Positions 1 through 5,542 of a stretch of DNA of 9,262 nucleotides are shown piece after piece. How positions within the stretch are numbered: position 1 is the stretch's first letter; the number at the start of each line of letters is the position of its first letter. Made by a program: the position numbers and the translations under genes. The notes under the pieces were generated by a model, which saw nothing but the letters and a program-made list of their open reading frames with translations, was not told the origin of the DNA and searched no databases. Origin of the DNA: an uncultured Phycisphaerales bacterium (lineage in GTDB: Bacteria > Planctomycetota > Phycisphaerae > Phycisphaerales > UBA1924); contig CALAFV010000201.1 in the NCBI GenBank assembly GCA_937891445.1, positions 1 to 9,262 on the forward strand, given 5' to 3'.

Positions 1-239
1 GCCAGCTGTGGGAGATCGTCGTCCGGCCCGAACAGCGCATAGGCCGCGAGCGTGCGGGCGGGGGACGGGGTCACCGCCGCGGCCGCGGGACGGGCGACGA
101 TGGCCGGCACGGCGGGCTGAGGGTCCGCGGGCTGCGCAGCGGCCAGAGGCCCGAGAACCAGCGCGGCGAGCGCTGCCCATGGGAGCGCTGTTGCGAGCGG
201 GCGACGCGCCGTGTTGCGGTTGTGCAACGGGGGTGGCAC
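1..239 (-). CDS. N-terminal part of a secreted protein of unknown function (runs off left edge)
   Basis: The minus strand is open without a stop from here to the window edge, about 79 codons. It begins with a textbook Sec signal peptide: a basic n-region (HNRNTARR), a hydrophobic stretch (LATALPWAALAALVLG) and a small-residue end (PLAAAQ) with a likely cleavage after the Ala run. The mature part starts rich in Pro and Ala (PADPQPAVPAIVARP) and then reads RTLAAYALFGPDDDLPQL. Two starts are possible, GTG at 239 or TTG at 227; neither has a visible Shine-Dalgarno, and no ATG exists in this frame. The GTG was chosen as the stronger start codon, although the TTG gives a neater signal peptide. The family cannot be told from this fragment. 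Coding status rests mainly on the signal peptide pattern. It is divergent from the small unit at 334-588. Confidence 0.6.
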   Translation of the reverse strand, partial: MPPPLHNRNTARRPLATALPWAALAALVLGPLAAAQPADPQPAVPAIVARPAAAAVTPSPARTLAAYALFGPDDDLPQL

Positions 240-333
240 GGCCGGGAAGGTCGTGGCAAGATATGGGAACAACGAACCCCTATGGAGAGGGCGCCGAGGG
301 CCCCGGAAGCGTCCGGAGCCGTGGTCGGGCATG

Positions 334-350
334 TGGCACGGAGGTTGTTT
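334..350 (+). promoter_or_regulatory. Sigma-54-like -24/-12 promoter candidate for the small ORF
   Basis: The sequence TGGCACG-GAGG-TTGT matches the RpoN consensus TGGCACR-N4-TTGC at every consensus position except the last, where GT replaces the usually well conserved GC of the -12 element. Spacing between the two elements is exact. Transcription would begin near 360, giving a leader of about 60 bases before the ATG at 421 and ending at the terminator at 552-588. The -12 mismatch weakens the call. No convincing sigma-70 hexamers were seen instead. Confidence 0.3.
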
Positions 351-420
351 CATTTCCCCGCGGACAGCACGGGTCTCAGGAAAGGACCCGGCCACAACAT
401 CAAAAGAGCAGGAGACGACC

Positions 421-501
421 ATGGCCGCCATCGCTCGCATCTCCGACAACCACAAGCGGATTGCCATCCTCGCCGTCCTGAGCTTCATCGCTCTGTGCTA
501 G
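421..501 (+). CDS. Small ORF: 26-residue putative single-pass membrane peptide
   Basis: A 26-codon ORF preceded by a strong Shine-Dalgarno, AGGAG at 410-414, six bases before the ATG. The peptide has a polar, basic first half (MAAIARISDNHKR) and a purely hydrophobic second half (IAILAVLSFIALC) ending in a C-terminal cysteine just before the TAG stop. This layout suits a small membrane-inserted peptide. The end is not a proper lipobox, since the residue before Cys is Leu. The ORF sits in its own unit, with a sigma-54-like element upstream and a strong intrinsic terminator 50 bases after the stop. I do not recognise the family. It could also be a chance ORF inside a small RNA or a leader peptide. 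The ribosome site and flanking signals make translation more likely than not. Confidence 0.45.
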   Translation: MAAIARISDNHKRIAILAVLSFIALC

Positions 502-551
502 AGGGTTGGTGCGGCCACGGCCGCGAATGTGAGAGGAAGACTCCAGCCTAG

Positions 552-588
552 CCGGGCGGTCCCATACGGGCCGCCCGGTTTTCGTTTT
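552..588 (+). terminator. Strong intrinsic terminator of the small-ORF transcript
   Basis: Perfect 8-bp stem CCGGGCGG (552-559) with CCGCCCGG (571-578). After a one-base bulge the stem continues with CCC/GGG around an ATAC loop. It is followed by the T-tract TTTTCGTTTT (579-588). The only plus-strand gene candidate upstream is the 26-codon ORF, so the terminator is independent evidence for a short plus-strand transcript here. Confidence 0.9.
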
Positions 589-650
589 GGTCTTTCCGGC
601 GCGGCCGCGGGGTGGGTTGCGGGCAAGCGGGCGGGGAGCGGCGCGGGCTG

Positions 651-685
651 AAAAGAAAAGCCCCGGGCCTTGCGAGCCCGGGGCT
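651..685 (-). terminator. Intrinsic terminator of rpsA
   Basis: Perfect 10-bp stem AGCCCCGGGC (659-668) with GCCCGGGGCT (676-685) and a 7-base loop. On the minus strand it is followed by TTTCTTTT. It lies about 50 bases past the rpsA stop. There is no T-tract on the plus side, so it acts for the minus strand only. Confidence 0.9.
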
Positions 686-735
686 GTGGTGGTGATGGTG
701 ATCAGGCCGCGGATGCGGTCAGCGAGAGGTGAGGA

Positions 736-2535
736 TTACTCCTCGCCTTCCTCGCGGTCCTTGCGCGGGCCGAAGACGATCTTGTTGGTGCCCATGGCGC
801 CGTGATCGTCCATGCCGCCCTTGGTGGGGATGGGGCCGCGGCCGGGGCGGCTCTCGCCGGCCTCGGACTGGCCGCGGTCGGTGTCGCCCCACTGGGCGCG
901 CTTGAGGGAGAGGCCGATCTTCCGCTCCTCGGTGTCGACGCGGAGGATCTTGACGTCCACCTCCTCGTTGGGCTTGACGACATCCATCGGGTTCTCGACC
1001 TTGTGGTCGGCCAGTTCGGAGATGTGGAGCAGGCCCTCCAGGTCGGGCTCGAGTTCGACGAAGACGCCGAAGTTGGTGATCTTCGTGACCTTGCCGCGGA
1101 CGACCATGCCGGGCTTGTAGTGCTCGGGGATGGCGTAGAGCCACGGGTCCTCGGTGAGTTGCTTGAGGCCCAGGGCGACGCGCTGCTTCTCGCGGTCCAC
1201 GTCGATGACGACGCACTGGACCTTGTCGCCCTTCTTGAAGACCTCGTTGGGGTGGGTGACCTTCTTGGTCCAGGAGATGTCGGAGACGTGGAGCAGGCCG
1301 TCGATGCCGGGCTCGATCTCGATGAAGGCGCCGTAGTTGGCGAGGTTCCGCACGGTGCCCTCGATGACGGTGCCGGGCGGGTACTTCTCGCTGACGAGTT
1401 CCCAGGGGTTCACCTCGGTCTGCTTCATGCCGAGGCTGATCTCCTGCTTGTCCTTGTTGATGTCCAGGACGACGACGTCCACCTCGTCGCCGACGTTGAC
1501 GAGTTCCGACGGGTGGTTGACGCGGCGGGTCCACGACATCTCGGAGATGTGGACCAGGCCCTCGATGCCGTCCTCAAGCCGCACGAAGGCGCCGTAGGAC
1601 ATGATGTTGACGACCTTGCCGCGGACACGGGAGCCGACCGGGTACTTCTGCTCGATCTCCTCCCACGGGCTGGCCTCCTTCTGCTTGAGGCCAAGGGCGA
1701 TCTTCTCCTTGTCGCGGTCGATGTTGAGGACCTTGACCTCGACCTTCTGGCCGATCTTGAGCATCTCGCTGGGGTGGTTGATGCGGCCCCAGGACATGTC
1801 GGTGATGTGCAGCAGGCCGTCGATGCCGCCCAGGTCGATGAAGGCGCCGAAGTCGGCGATGTTCTTGACCTCGCCGGTGACGAGCTGGCCTTCCTTGAGG
1901 GTCTCCAGGAGGCGCTTCTTGGCGGCGTCGCGCTCCTCCTCGATGAGTTTGCGGCGGGAGATGACGATGTTGCGGCGCTCGGTGTCGATCTTGAGCACGG
2001 CGGCGCGGATGTCGCGGCCGATGTACTCGCCGATGTCGCCGGGGCGGCGGACGTCCACCTGGGAGGCGGGGAGGAAGACCGGCACGCCGATGTCGACGAG
2101 CAGGCCGCCCTTGATCTTGCGCATCACGCGGCCCTCGACGACGTCGCCCTCGCGGGTGGTCTCGACGATGCGCTGCCAGGAGAGGAGGCGGTCGGCCTTG
2201 CGCTTGGAGAGTTCGACCAGGCCGCCGTCGCCCTCGATCTTCTCGAGGAGGACCTGGACCTTGTCACCGACGCGGGGCTCGGGGCCGCCCTGAAACTCCT
2301 CCTTGGGGACCAGGCCCTCGGACTTGAGGCCGACCTCGACGACGACGTCCTCGCCGGCGAAGCCGATGATCTTGCCCTCGAGGATGGAGCCGGGGGTGAA
2401 GTCGCCGATCTGCCGGCCGATGAGGCTCTCCATGGAGTCCTCGGCGACGGCCTTGTCGCCCAGGGCCTGGCGGAGCAGCGCAGTGGCTTCGTCGTCGCTC
2501 ACGCCGAGCGACGCGATCAGGTTTTCATCAATCAT
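736..2535 (-). CDS. rpsA: 30S ribosomal protein S1
   Basis: 599-residue protein with six S1 (OB-fold) RNA-binding domains at about residues 48-114, 131-196, 216-285, 301-372, 388-459 and 475-546. The last four carry the typical S1 signatures, such as ADFGAFIDL...GLLHITDMSW, YGAFVRL...GLVHISEMSW and NFGVFVEL...GLLHISEL. The first two are more divergent, as is usual for S1, where they contact the 30S subunit. S1 recruits mRNA and helps melt structured leaders during initiation. A basic/acidic tail (547-599, ending KDREEGEE) follows domain 6. E. coli S1 has 557 residues, so this copy is slightly long at both ends. The ATG at 2535 is chosen because AAGGA lies five bases upstream and the product then starts MIDENLIASLG. 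The frame stays open to 2796, but that extension is Pro/Arg-rich and crosses the likely promoter. It is a single gene with its own terminator, divergent from gdhA. Confidence 0.97.
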   Translation of the reverse strand: MIDENLIASLGVSDDEATALLRQALGDKAVAEDSMESLIGRQIGDFTPGSILEGKIIGFAGEDVVVEVGLKSEGLVPKEEFQGGPEPRVGDKVQVLLEKIEGDGGLVELSKRKADRLLSWQRIVETTREGDVVEGRVMRKIKGGLLVDIGVPVFLPASQVDVRRPGDIGEYIGRDIRAAVLKIDTERRNIVISRRKLIEEERDAAKKRLLETLKEGQLVTGEVKNIADFGAFIDLGGIDGLLHITDMSWGRINHPSEMLKIGQKVEVKVLNIDRDKEKIALGLKQKEASPWEEIEQKYPVGSRVRGKVVNIMSYGAFVRLEDGIEGLVHISEMSWTRRVNHPSELVNVGDEVDVVVLDINKDKQEISLGMKQTEVNPWELVSEKYPPGTVIEGTVRNLANYGAFIEIEPGIDGLLHVSDISWTKKVTHPNEVFKKGDKVQCVVIDVDREKQRVALGLKQLTEDPWLYAIPEHYKPGMVVRGKVTKITNFGVFVELEPDLEGLLHISELADHKVENPMDVVKPNEEVDVKILRVDTEERKIGLSLKRAQWGDTDRGQSEAGESRPGRGPIPTKGGMDDHGAMGTNKIVFGPRKDREEGEE

Positions 2536-2635
2536 GGTGTTCCTTGCCCGGCCGGCCGCGGCTGATCCGTGGGGCGAGAACCGCCCGGCGGCAACCGACC
2601 GTGTTTGCCCCACAGGGGCGGCTAGAGGCGTTCCC

Positions 2636-2656
2636 TCTCCCGTACGGTACGGGAGA
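2636..2656. repeat. Near-perfect palindrome in the rpsA leader
   Basis: 10-bp arms TCTCCCGTAC (2636-2645) and GTACGGGAGA (2647-2656) around a single G. It falls about 8-28 bases into the predicted rpsA transcript and about 100 bases before the start codon. As RNA it could fold into a 5' hairpin with a larger loop; as DNA it looks like a dimeric-repressor operator just downstream of the promoter. Closer to the gene the leader also holds a small GCCCC/GGGGC hairpin (2607-2619). S1 is known to regulate its own synthesis in E. coli through leader structure; whether that applies here is inference. Confidence 0.55.
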
Positions 2657-2670
2657 AAAACGGGGAGGAG

Positions 2671-2699
2671 AGTATAGACGTGCCGCGGGCGGGGGTCAC
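2671..2699 (-). promoter_or_regulatory. Sigma-70-type promoter of rpsA
   Basis: On the minus strand the -10 is TATACT (2676-2671, five of six consensus bases) and the -35 is GTGACC (2699-2694, four of six), with an optimal 17-base spacer. Transcription would start near 2664, giving a leader of about 130 bases that includes the palindrome at 2636-2656. Confidence 0.6.
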
Positions 2700-3097
2700 C
2701 GGAAACGGCCGGTTCCGGCCGCCCGGGGAAGGGAGTTCGGGCCGCTTGGGACGGCACTCTGGACGCCGAATGGGGCGTGGGTGATGCGGCGGGCAAGGCC
2801 CCGGCGGTTGCATGCGCGGGCCGGCCGAGCCTACCGTAGCGGTCCCGGAAAGGCCGAACTCTCCGGCCGCGGTCGCCCGCGGCATGTCCCTTCGCCCCGA
2901 GATTCCCGGCACGTCAGTTCGGCCCCGGCGCTGGAGACTTTGGGATGGCCCTCAGCCGCCCCGGCACGGATTCGGCGGCAAACCCGAGCGTCCAACCGAT
3001 CTTGCAGATCGACGACCTTCTGTCGTGAGCCCGGCCGGATCGTCCGCGCCGGTATGTCCCGTTCCCACCTGTTTGTTTCCACCCAGCAGGCCAAACC
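2700..3097. other. Non-coding gap between divergent rpsA and gdhA
   Basis: About 400 bases with no credible gene. ORFs through it have Pro/Arg/Gly-rich, shadow-type composition. I found no convincing -35/-10 pair or sigma-54 site for gdhA, and only a weak ribosome site (GCAGG about seven bases before the ATG at 3098). The gdhA promoter and leader must lie here but cannot be placed. Confidence 0.5.
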
Positions 3098-4510
3098 ATG
3101 AGCAACTCGACGACCGCCGCCAAACCCCCTCCGGCCCCCTCCCAAGCCAAAGGCAATGGCGCGAAGCGCACCAACGAGCCGTTCAAGAGCCCGGTTCTGA
3201 CGGAGGTCGGGCTCCCGGTGGACCCGGACAACCTCTATCTGCAGACCGTCGACACGATGCTGACGGCGGCGGAGGTGCTGGGGGTCCCGCACGAGATCCA
3301 ACTGATCCTGGCGCAGCCGAAGAACGAGATCATGGTGCACTTCCCCGTGAAGATGGACAACGGGGAGTACAAACTGTTCAAGGGGTACCGGGTTCAGCAC
3401 AACAACGCGCTTGGGCCGTACAAGGGCGGGATGCGGTTCCATCCCGACGTGCATCTGGACGACGTCAAGAGCCTGGCGTTCCTGATGACGATGAAGACGG
3501 CGCTGCTGCGGCTGCCGTTCGGCGGGGGCAAGGGCGGGGTGAAGTGCGATCCGAAGAAACTGTCGCGGACCGAACTGGAGCGGGTGACCCGGCGGTTCTG
3601 CGCGGCGATCAGCCACGCGATCGGGCCGGATTACGACATCCCGGCGCCGGACGTGAACACGAACGCGCAGATCATGGCGTGGTTCGCGGACACGTATGAG
3701 AGCCTGACGGACTCGAACCGTTCGTCGTGGGACGCGATGCGGGTCGTGACGGGCAAGCCGGTGGAGATCGGCGGCTCGCTGGGGCGGGAGAAGGCGACCG
3801 GGCAGGGCGTGGTGGACGTCCTGGTCGAGATGCTGCCGGAACTGGGGATCCAGGTCAACGGGATGAAGTTCAGCGTGATCGGGTACGGGAACGTCGGCTC
3901 CTGGACGGCCCGGATCCTGGGCAAACTGGGCGCGAAACTGATCGCGGTGATGGACCACACCGGGGCGATCCGCAACGACTCGGGGATCAACCCGGATCTG
4001 CTCGCCGAGCACGTCGCGAAGAACGGCGGCGTGGCGGGCTTCGGGTCCGGCGGGAACGGGCACGGGACGGGCGCGGGGGCCAGCGCGATCACGACCGAGG
4101 AGTTCTACAAGACGCCGGTGGACGTGCTGGTGCCGGCGGCGCTGGAGCAGATGATCAAGGCCGAGCAGGCGCAGTGGATCGCGGCCAAGGTCGTCGCCGA
4201 GGGGGCCAACGCCCCGACGACGCCGGCGGGCGACCGCGTGCTGACGGAGCGCGGGATCGAGGTGATCCCGGCGATTCTGGCGAACGCGGGCGGCGTGACG
4301 GTGTCGTACTTCGAGTGGATCCAGAACAAGAGTTGCACCAGTTGGAGCGAGGCCCAGGTCGACCGCGAACTGAACGCCAAGATGGTGGACGCGGCGCACC
4401 GGACCAAGCAGGCTCGTCAGAAGTTCGGCTGCGACATGCGGACCGCGGCGTACATCGCGGCGCTGGAGCAGATCGCGAAGGTGTACGCGGTGCGGGGGAT
4501 CTTCCCGTAA
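3098..4510 (+). CDS. gdhA: Glutamate dehydrogenase (Glu/Leu/Phe/Val dehydrogenase family)
   Basis: 470-residue enzyme that interconverts glutamate and 2-oxoglutarate plus ammonium in the cytoplasm with NAD(P)H. The substrate-domain signature is intact: K109 in GPYKGGMRF, K133 in MTMKTALLRLPFGGGKGG, catalytic K145 in the same motif, and catalytic D185 in DIPAPDVNT. The coenzyme domain has the Rossmann loop GYGNVGS (262-268), and D286 follows the second strand in AVMDHTG. NANAGGVTVSYFEW-type sequence near S403 completes the active site and resembles the archaeal/thermophile hexameric branch. Two oddities are a low-complexity N-terminal extension of about 28 residues (Pro/Ala/Lys) and a Gly-rich insertion at about 312-329. 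The Asp after strand two may favour NAD, but coenzyme choice cannot be settled by eye. A leucine or phenylalanine dehydrogenase is less likely given the length and motifs. Confidence 0.95.
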   Translation: MSNSTTAAKPPPAPSQAKGNGAKRTNEPFKSPVLTEVGLPVDPDNLYLQTVDTMLTAAEVLGVPHEIQLILAQPKNEIMVHFPVKMDNGEYKLFKGYRVQHNNALGPYKGGMRFHPDVHLDDVKSLAFLMTMKTALLRLPFGGGKGGVKCDPKKLSRTELERVTRRFCAAISHAIGPDYDIPAPDVNTNAQIMAWFADTYESLTDSNRSSWDAMRVVTGKPVEIGGSLGREKATGQGVVDVLVEMLPELGIQVNGMKFSVIGYGNVGSWTARILGKLGAKLIAVMDHTGAIRNDSGINPDLLAEHVAKNGGVAGFGSGGNGHGTGAGASAITTEEFYKTPVDVLVPAALEQMIKAEQAQWIAAKVVAEGANAPTTPAGDRVLTERGIEVIPAILANAGGVTVSYFEWIQNKSCTSWSEAQVDRELNAKMVDAAHRTKQARQKFGCDMRTAAYIAALEQIAKVYAVRGIFP

Positions 4511-4540
4511 TCGCGGCTGCGGCGATGCACTGAGTAAAGA

Positions 4541-4571
4541 AGCCCCGGGTGTGTGCCCGGGGCTTTTTCTT
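4541..4571 (+). terminator. Intrinsic terminator of gdhA (possibly bidirectional)
   Basis: 9-bp stem AGCCCCGGG (4541-4549) with CCCGGGGCT (4556-4564), loop TGTGTG, then a TTTTTCTT tract. It starts 31 bases after the gdhA stop. The minus strand also has a short T-rich run after the stem (TTCTTT), so it could stop minus-strand readthrough as well. Confidence 0.92.
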
Positions 4572-4652
4572 GCGCTGCGGAGGGCTGACGAGTGGAGGCA
4601 GTTTCCCGCCCCGGAAAGAGCGGTGGAGTTCGCGCGGCGAGTGTACGGTTCC

Positions 4653-4780
4653 TCCGCCCCTTCGGGGCGGAATGATGAATGAGACACACGCAATACTGAG
4701 TGCCTTGCCTCCACGGGTTCCGCTCGCCCCCTTCGGGGCTCGCTCCACCCGTGGCTACATTCCGGCGCCCCTTCGGGGCG
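4653..4780. repeat. Nested palindromic intergenic element with three CCCCTTCGGGG hairpins
   Basis: Three copies of a CCCC-TTC-GGGG hairpin core occur within 130 bases. The first is TCCGCCCC-TTC-GGGGCGGA (4653-4671). The second lies inside a larger inverted repeat CCACGGGT (4711-4718) / ACCCGTGG (4747-4754). The third is CGCCCC-TTC-GGGGCG (4766-4780). CGGAATG (4668-4674) and CATTCCG (4758-4764) form a further arm pair enclosing the middle hairpin, so the whole block can fold as a nested or three-way structure. Reading frames across it give Arg/Pro-rich, shadow-type products. It looks like a dispersed REP/MITE-type element or structured RNA, but copy number cannot be judged from one window. The surrounding gap (4572-4940) shows no gene. 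Confidence 0.6.
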
Positions 4781-4881
4781 AAGATGCAGAGTCCCGACCC
4801 CTCGCACCGATCCCGTCGCTTGTGCGACAGGCTAGAGGCTATCCGCAACCCGGGATTCGAGCCGCGGTCTCGCGGCGTTTC

Positions 4882-4900
4882 GAGGCTTACGAACAGCCTC
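4882..4900 (-). terminator. Weak hairpin after the ferritin-like gene
   Basis: 6-bp stem GAGGCT/AGCCTC with a 7-base loop, about 40 bases past the stop of the minus-strand ferritin-like gene. It lacks a T-tract (GAAACG follows on the minus strand), so intrinsic termination is doubtful. It is listed only because no better candidate lies between this gene and the repeat element. Confidence 0.2.
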
Positions 4901-4940
4901 CAGCGTGAGCAGCGTGTCGGTGCGAAACGGAGTGTGACCG

Positions 4941-5372
4941 TCAGAGCGACCAGTCGCGGAGGATGCGCTCGGTTTCTTCGCGGTGGCCGGTTTCGTCGAG
5001 GACGATGTCCTCCAGGGCGACCTGGAGGCCCTTGTCGCCGAACTCCTCGGCCTGCTTGGCGCGAAGGGTGTAGCGCTTCGCGGCGTCGGTCTCGGCGGCG
5101 AGCACGGCCTCGAGCATCTGGCGGTTCGTGCGCGCCGGGGGGACGGGCTTGGCGACCGTGGTGGGCTCGCCGCCGAGTGCCACGATCTTGTTGGCCAGCC
5201 ACTGGGCGTGCGCGGTCTCGGAGGGGACCTCGGCGAGGAAGAACTTGCTCAGTTCGGGGCGGTACGGACCGCTGACCTTGGCGGCGTAGGTGAGGTACTG
5301 CACGATCGACGAGAGTTCGTACGCGAGGTCCTCGTTGAGGGCCTCGATCATCTGCTGTTTGGTCATGGGCAT
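4941..5372 (-). CDS. Bacterioferritin-like diiron four-helix protein, no heme-ligand Met
   Basis: 143-residue ferritin-like protein. All six diiron-centre ligands of the bacterioferritin pattern are present and almost identically spaced: E19 (AYEL), E52 and H55 (SETAH), E94 (AAETDA), E127 and H130 (DETGH). In E. coli Bfr these are E18, E51, H54, E94, E127 and H130. The likely role is iron oxidation and storage or oxidative-stress protection in the cytoplasm. The residue after E52 is Thr, where Bfr has the heme-binding Met, so heme binding between subunits is unlikely. The C-terminus is shorter than in E. coli Bfr (158 residues). The start at 5372 (MPMTKQQ) is supported by AGGAG eight bases upstream; the open frame continues to 5444 but that part lies beyond the ribosome site. 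It is divergent from the membrane protein gene at 5543. A ferritin-like protein that does not form a cage is the main alternative. Confidence 0.88.
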   Translation of the reverse strand: MPMTKQQMIEALNEDLAYELSSIVQYLTYAAKVSGPYRPELSKFFLAEVPSETAHAQWLANKIVALGGEPTTVAKPVPPARTNRQMLEAVLAAETDAAKRYTLRAKQAEEFGDKGLQVALEDIVLDETGHREETERILRDWSL

Positions 5373-5501
5373 GGTCTTGACTCCTGCCCCCCTCATGACG
5401 AACCACCGGCGGCGCGGAGATATTCGCAGACGGACGGCCGCCACGCCACTCCCACGATTCTTCCACGGCCACGAGGCATCGGGACGCCGCTCAGTGCGCC
5501 T

Positions 5502-5521
5502 GCGATCGGCCAGCCGATCGC
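5502..5521. repeat. Palindrome upstream of the membrane protein gene
   Basis: Perfect 9-bp arms GCGATCGGC (5502-5510) and GCCGATCGC (5513-5521) around CA, 21 bases before the ATG at 5543, in the 170-base divergent gap between the ferritin-like gene and the membrane protein gene. The position fits an operator or a leader hairpin. No clear -35/-10 pair was found next to it; TATGCT at 5542-5547 overlaps the annotated ATG. Confidence 0.5.
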
Positions 5522-5542
5522 GGGCGCTCGTTCATTCCGGCT

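Noticed and set aside
234..250. Second sigma-54-like half site (TGGCACGGCCGGGAAGG)
   Set aside because: Only the -24 half matches; nothing like TTGC is present at the -12 position.
802..2565. Long plus-strand ORF opposite rpsA
   Set aside because: Its Leu/Asp/Val/Ala repeat composition is the mirror of the S1 coding frame; no start signal and no recognisable domain.
2536..2796. N-terminal extension of rpsA to 2796
   Set aside because: The added residues are Pro/Arg-rich and unlike S1, the region holds a good promoter and palindrome, and AAGGA sits correctly before the ATG at 2535.
2831..4807. Long minus-strand ORF opposite gdhA running into the repeat element
   Set aside because: Arg/His/Pro-rich antisense shadow of a clearly coding gene, with no ribosome site or domain.
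4840..4880. tRNA-like T-arm sequence (CTCGAATCCCGGG on the minus strand)
   Set aside because: The five-base stems around the presumed loop do not pair, and no anticodon arm or acceptor stem could be found around it.
5373..5444. Upstream extension of the ferritin-like gene to a start at 5444
   Set aside because: The AGGAG at 5385-5381 lies eight bases before the ATG at 5372, and the extra residues are not ferritin-like.
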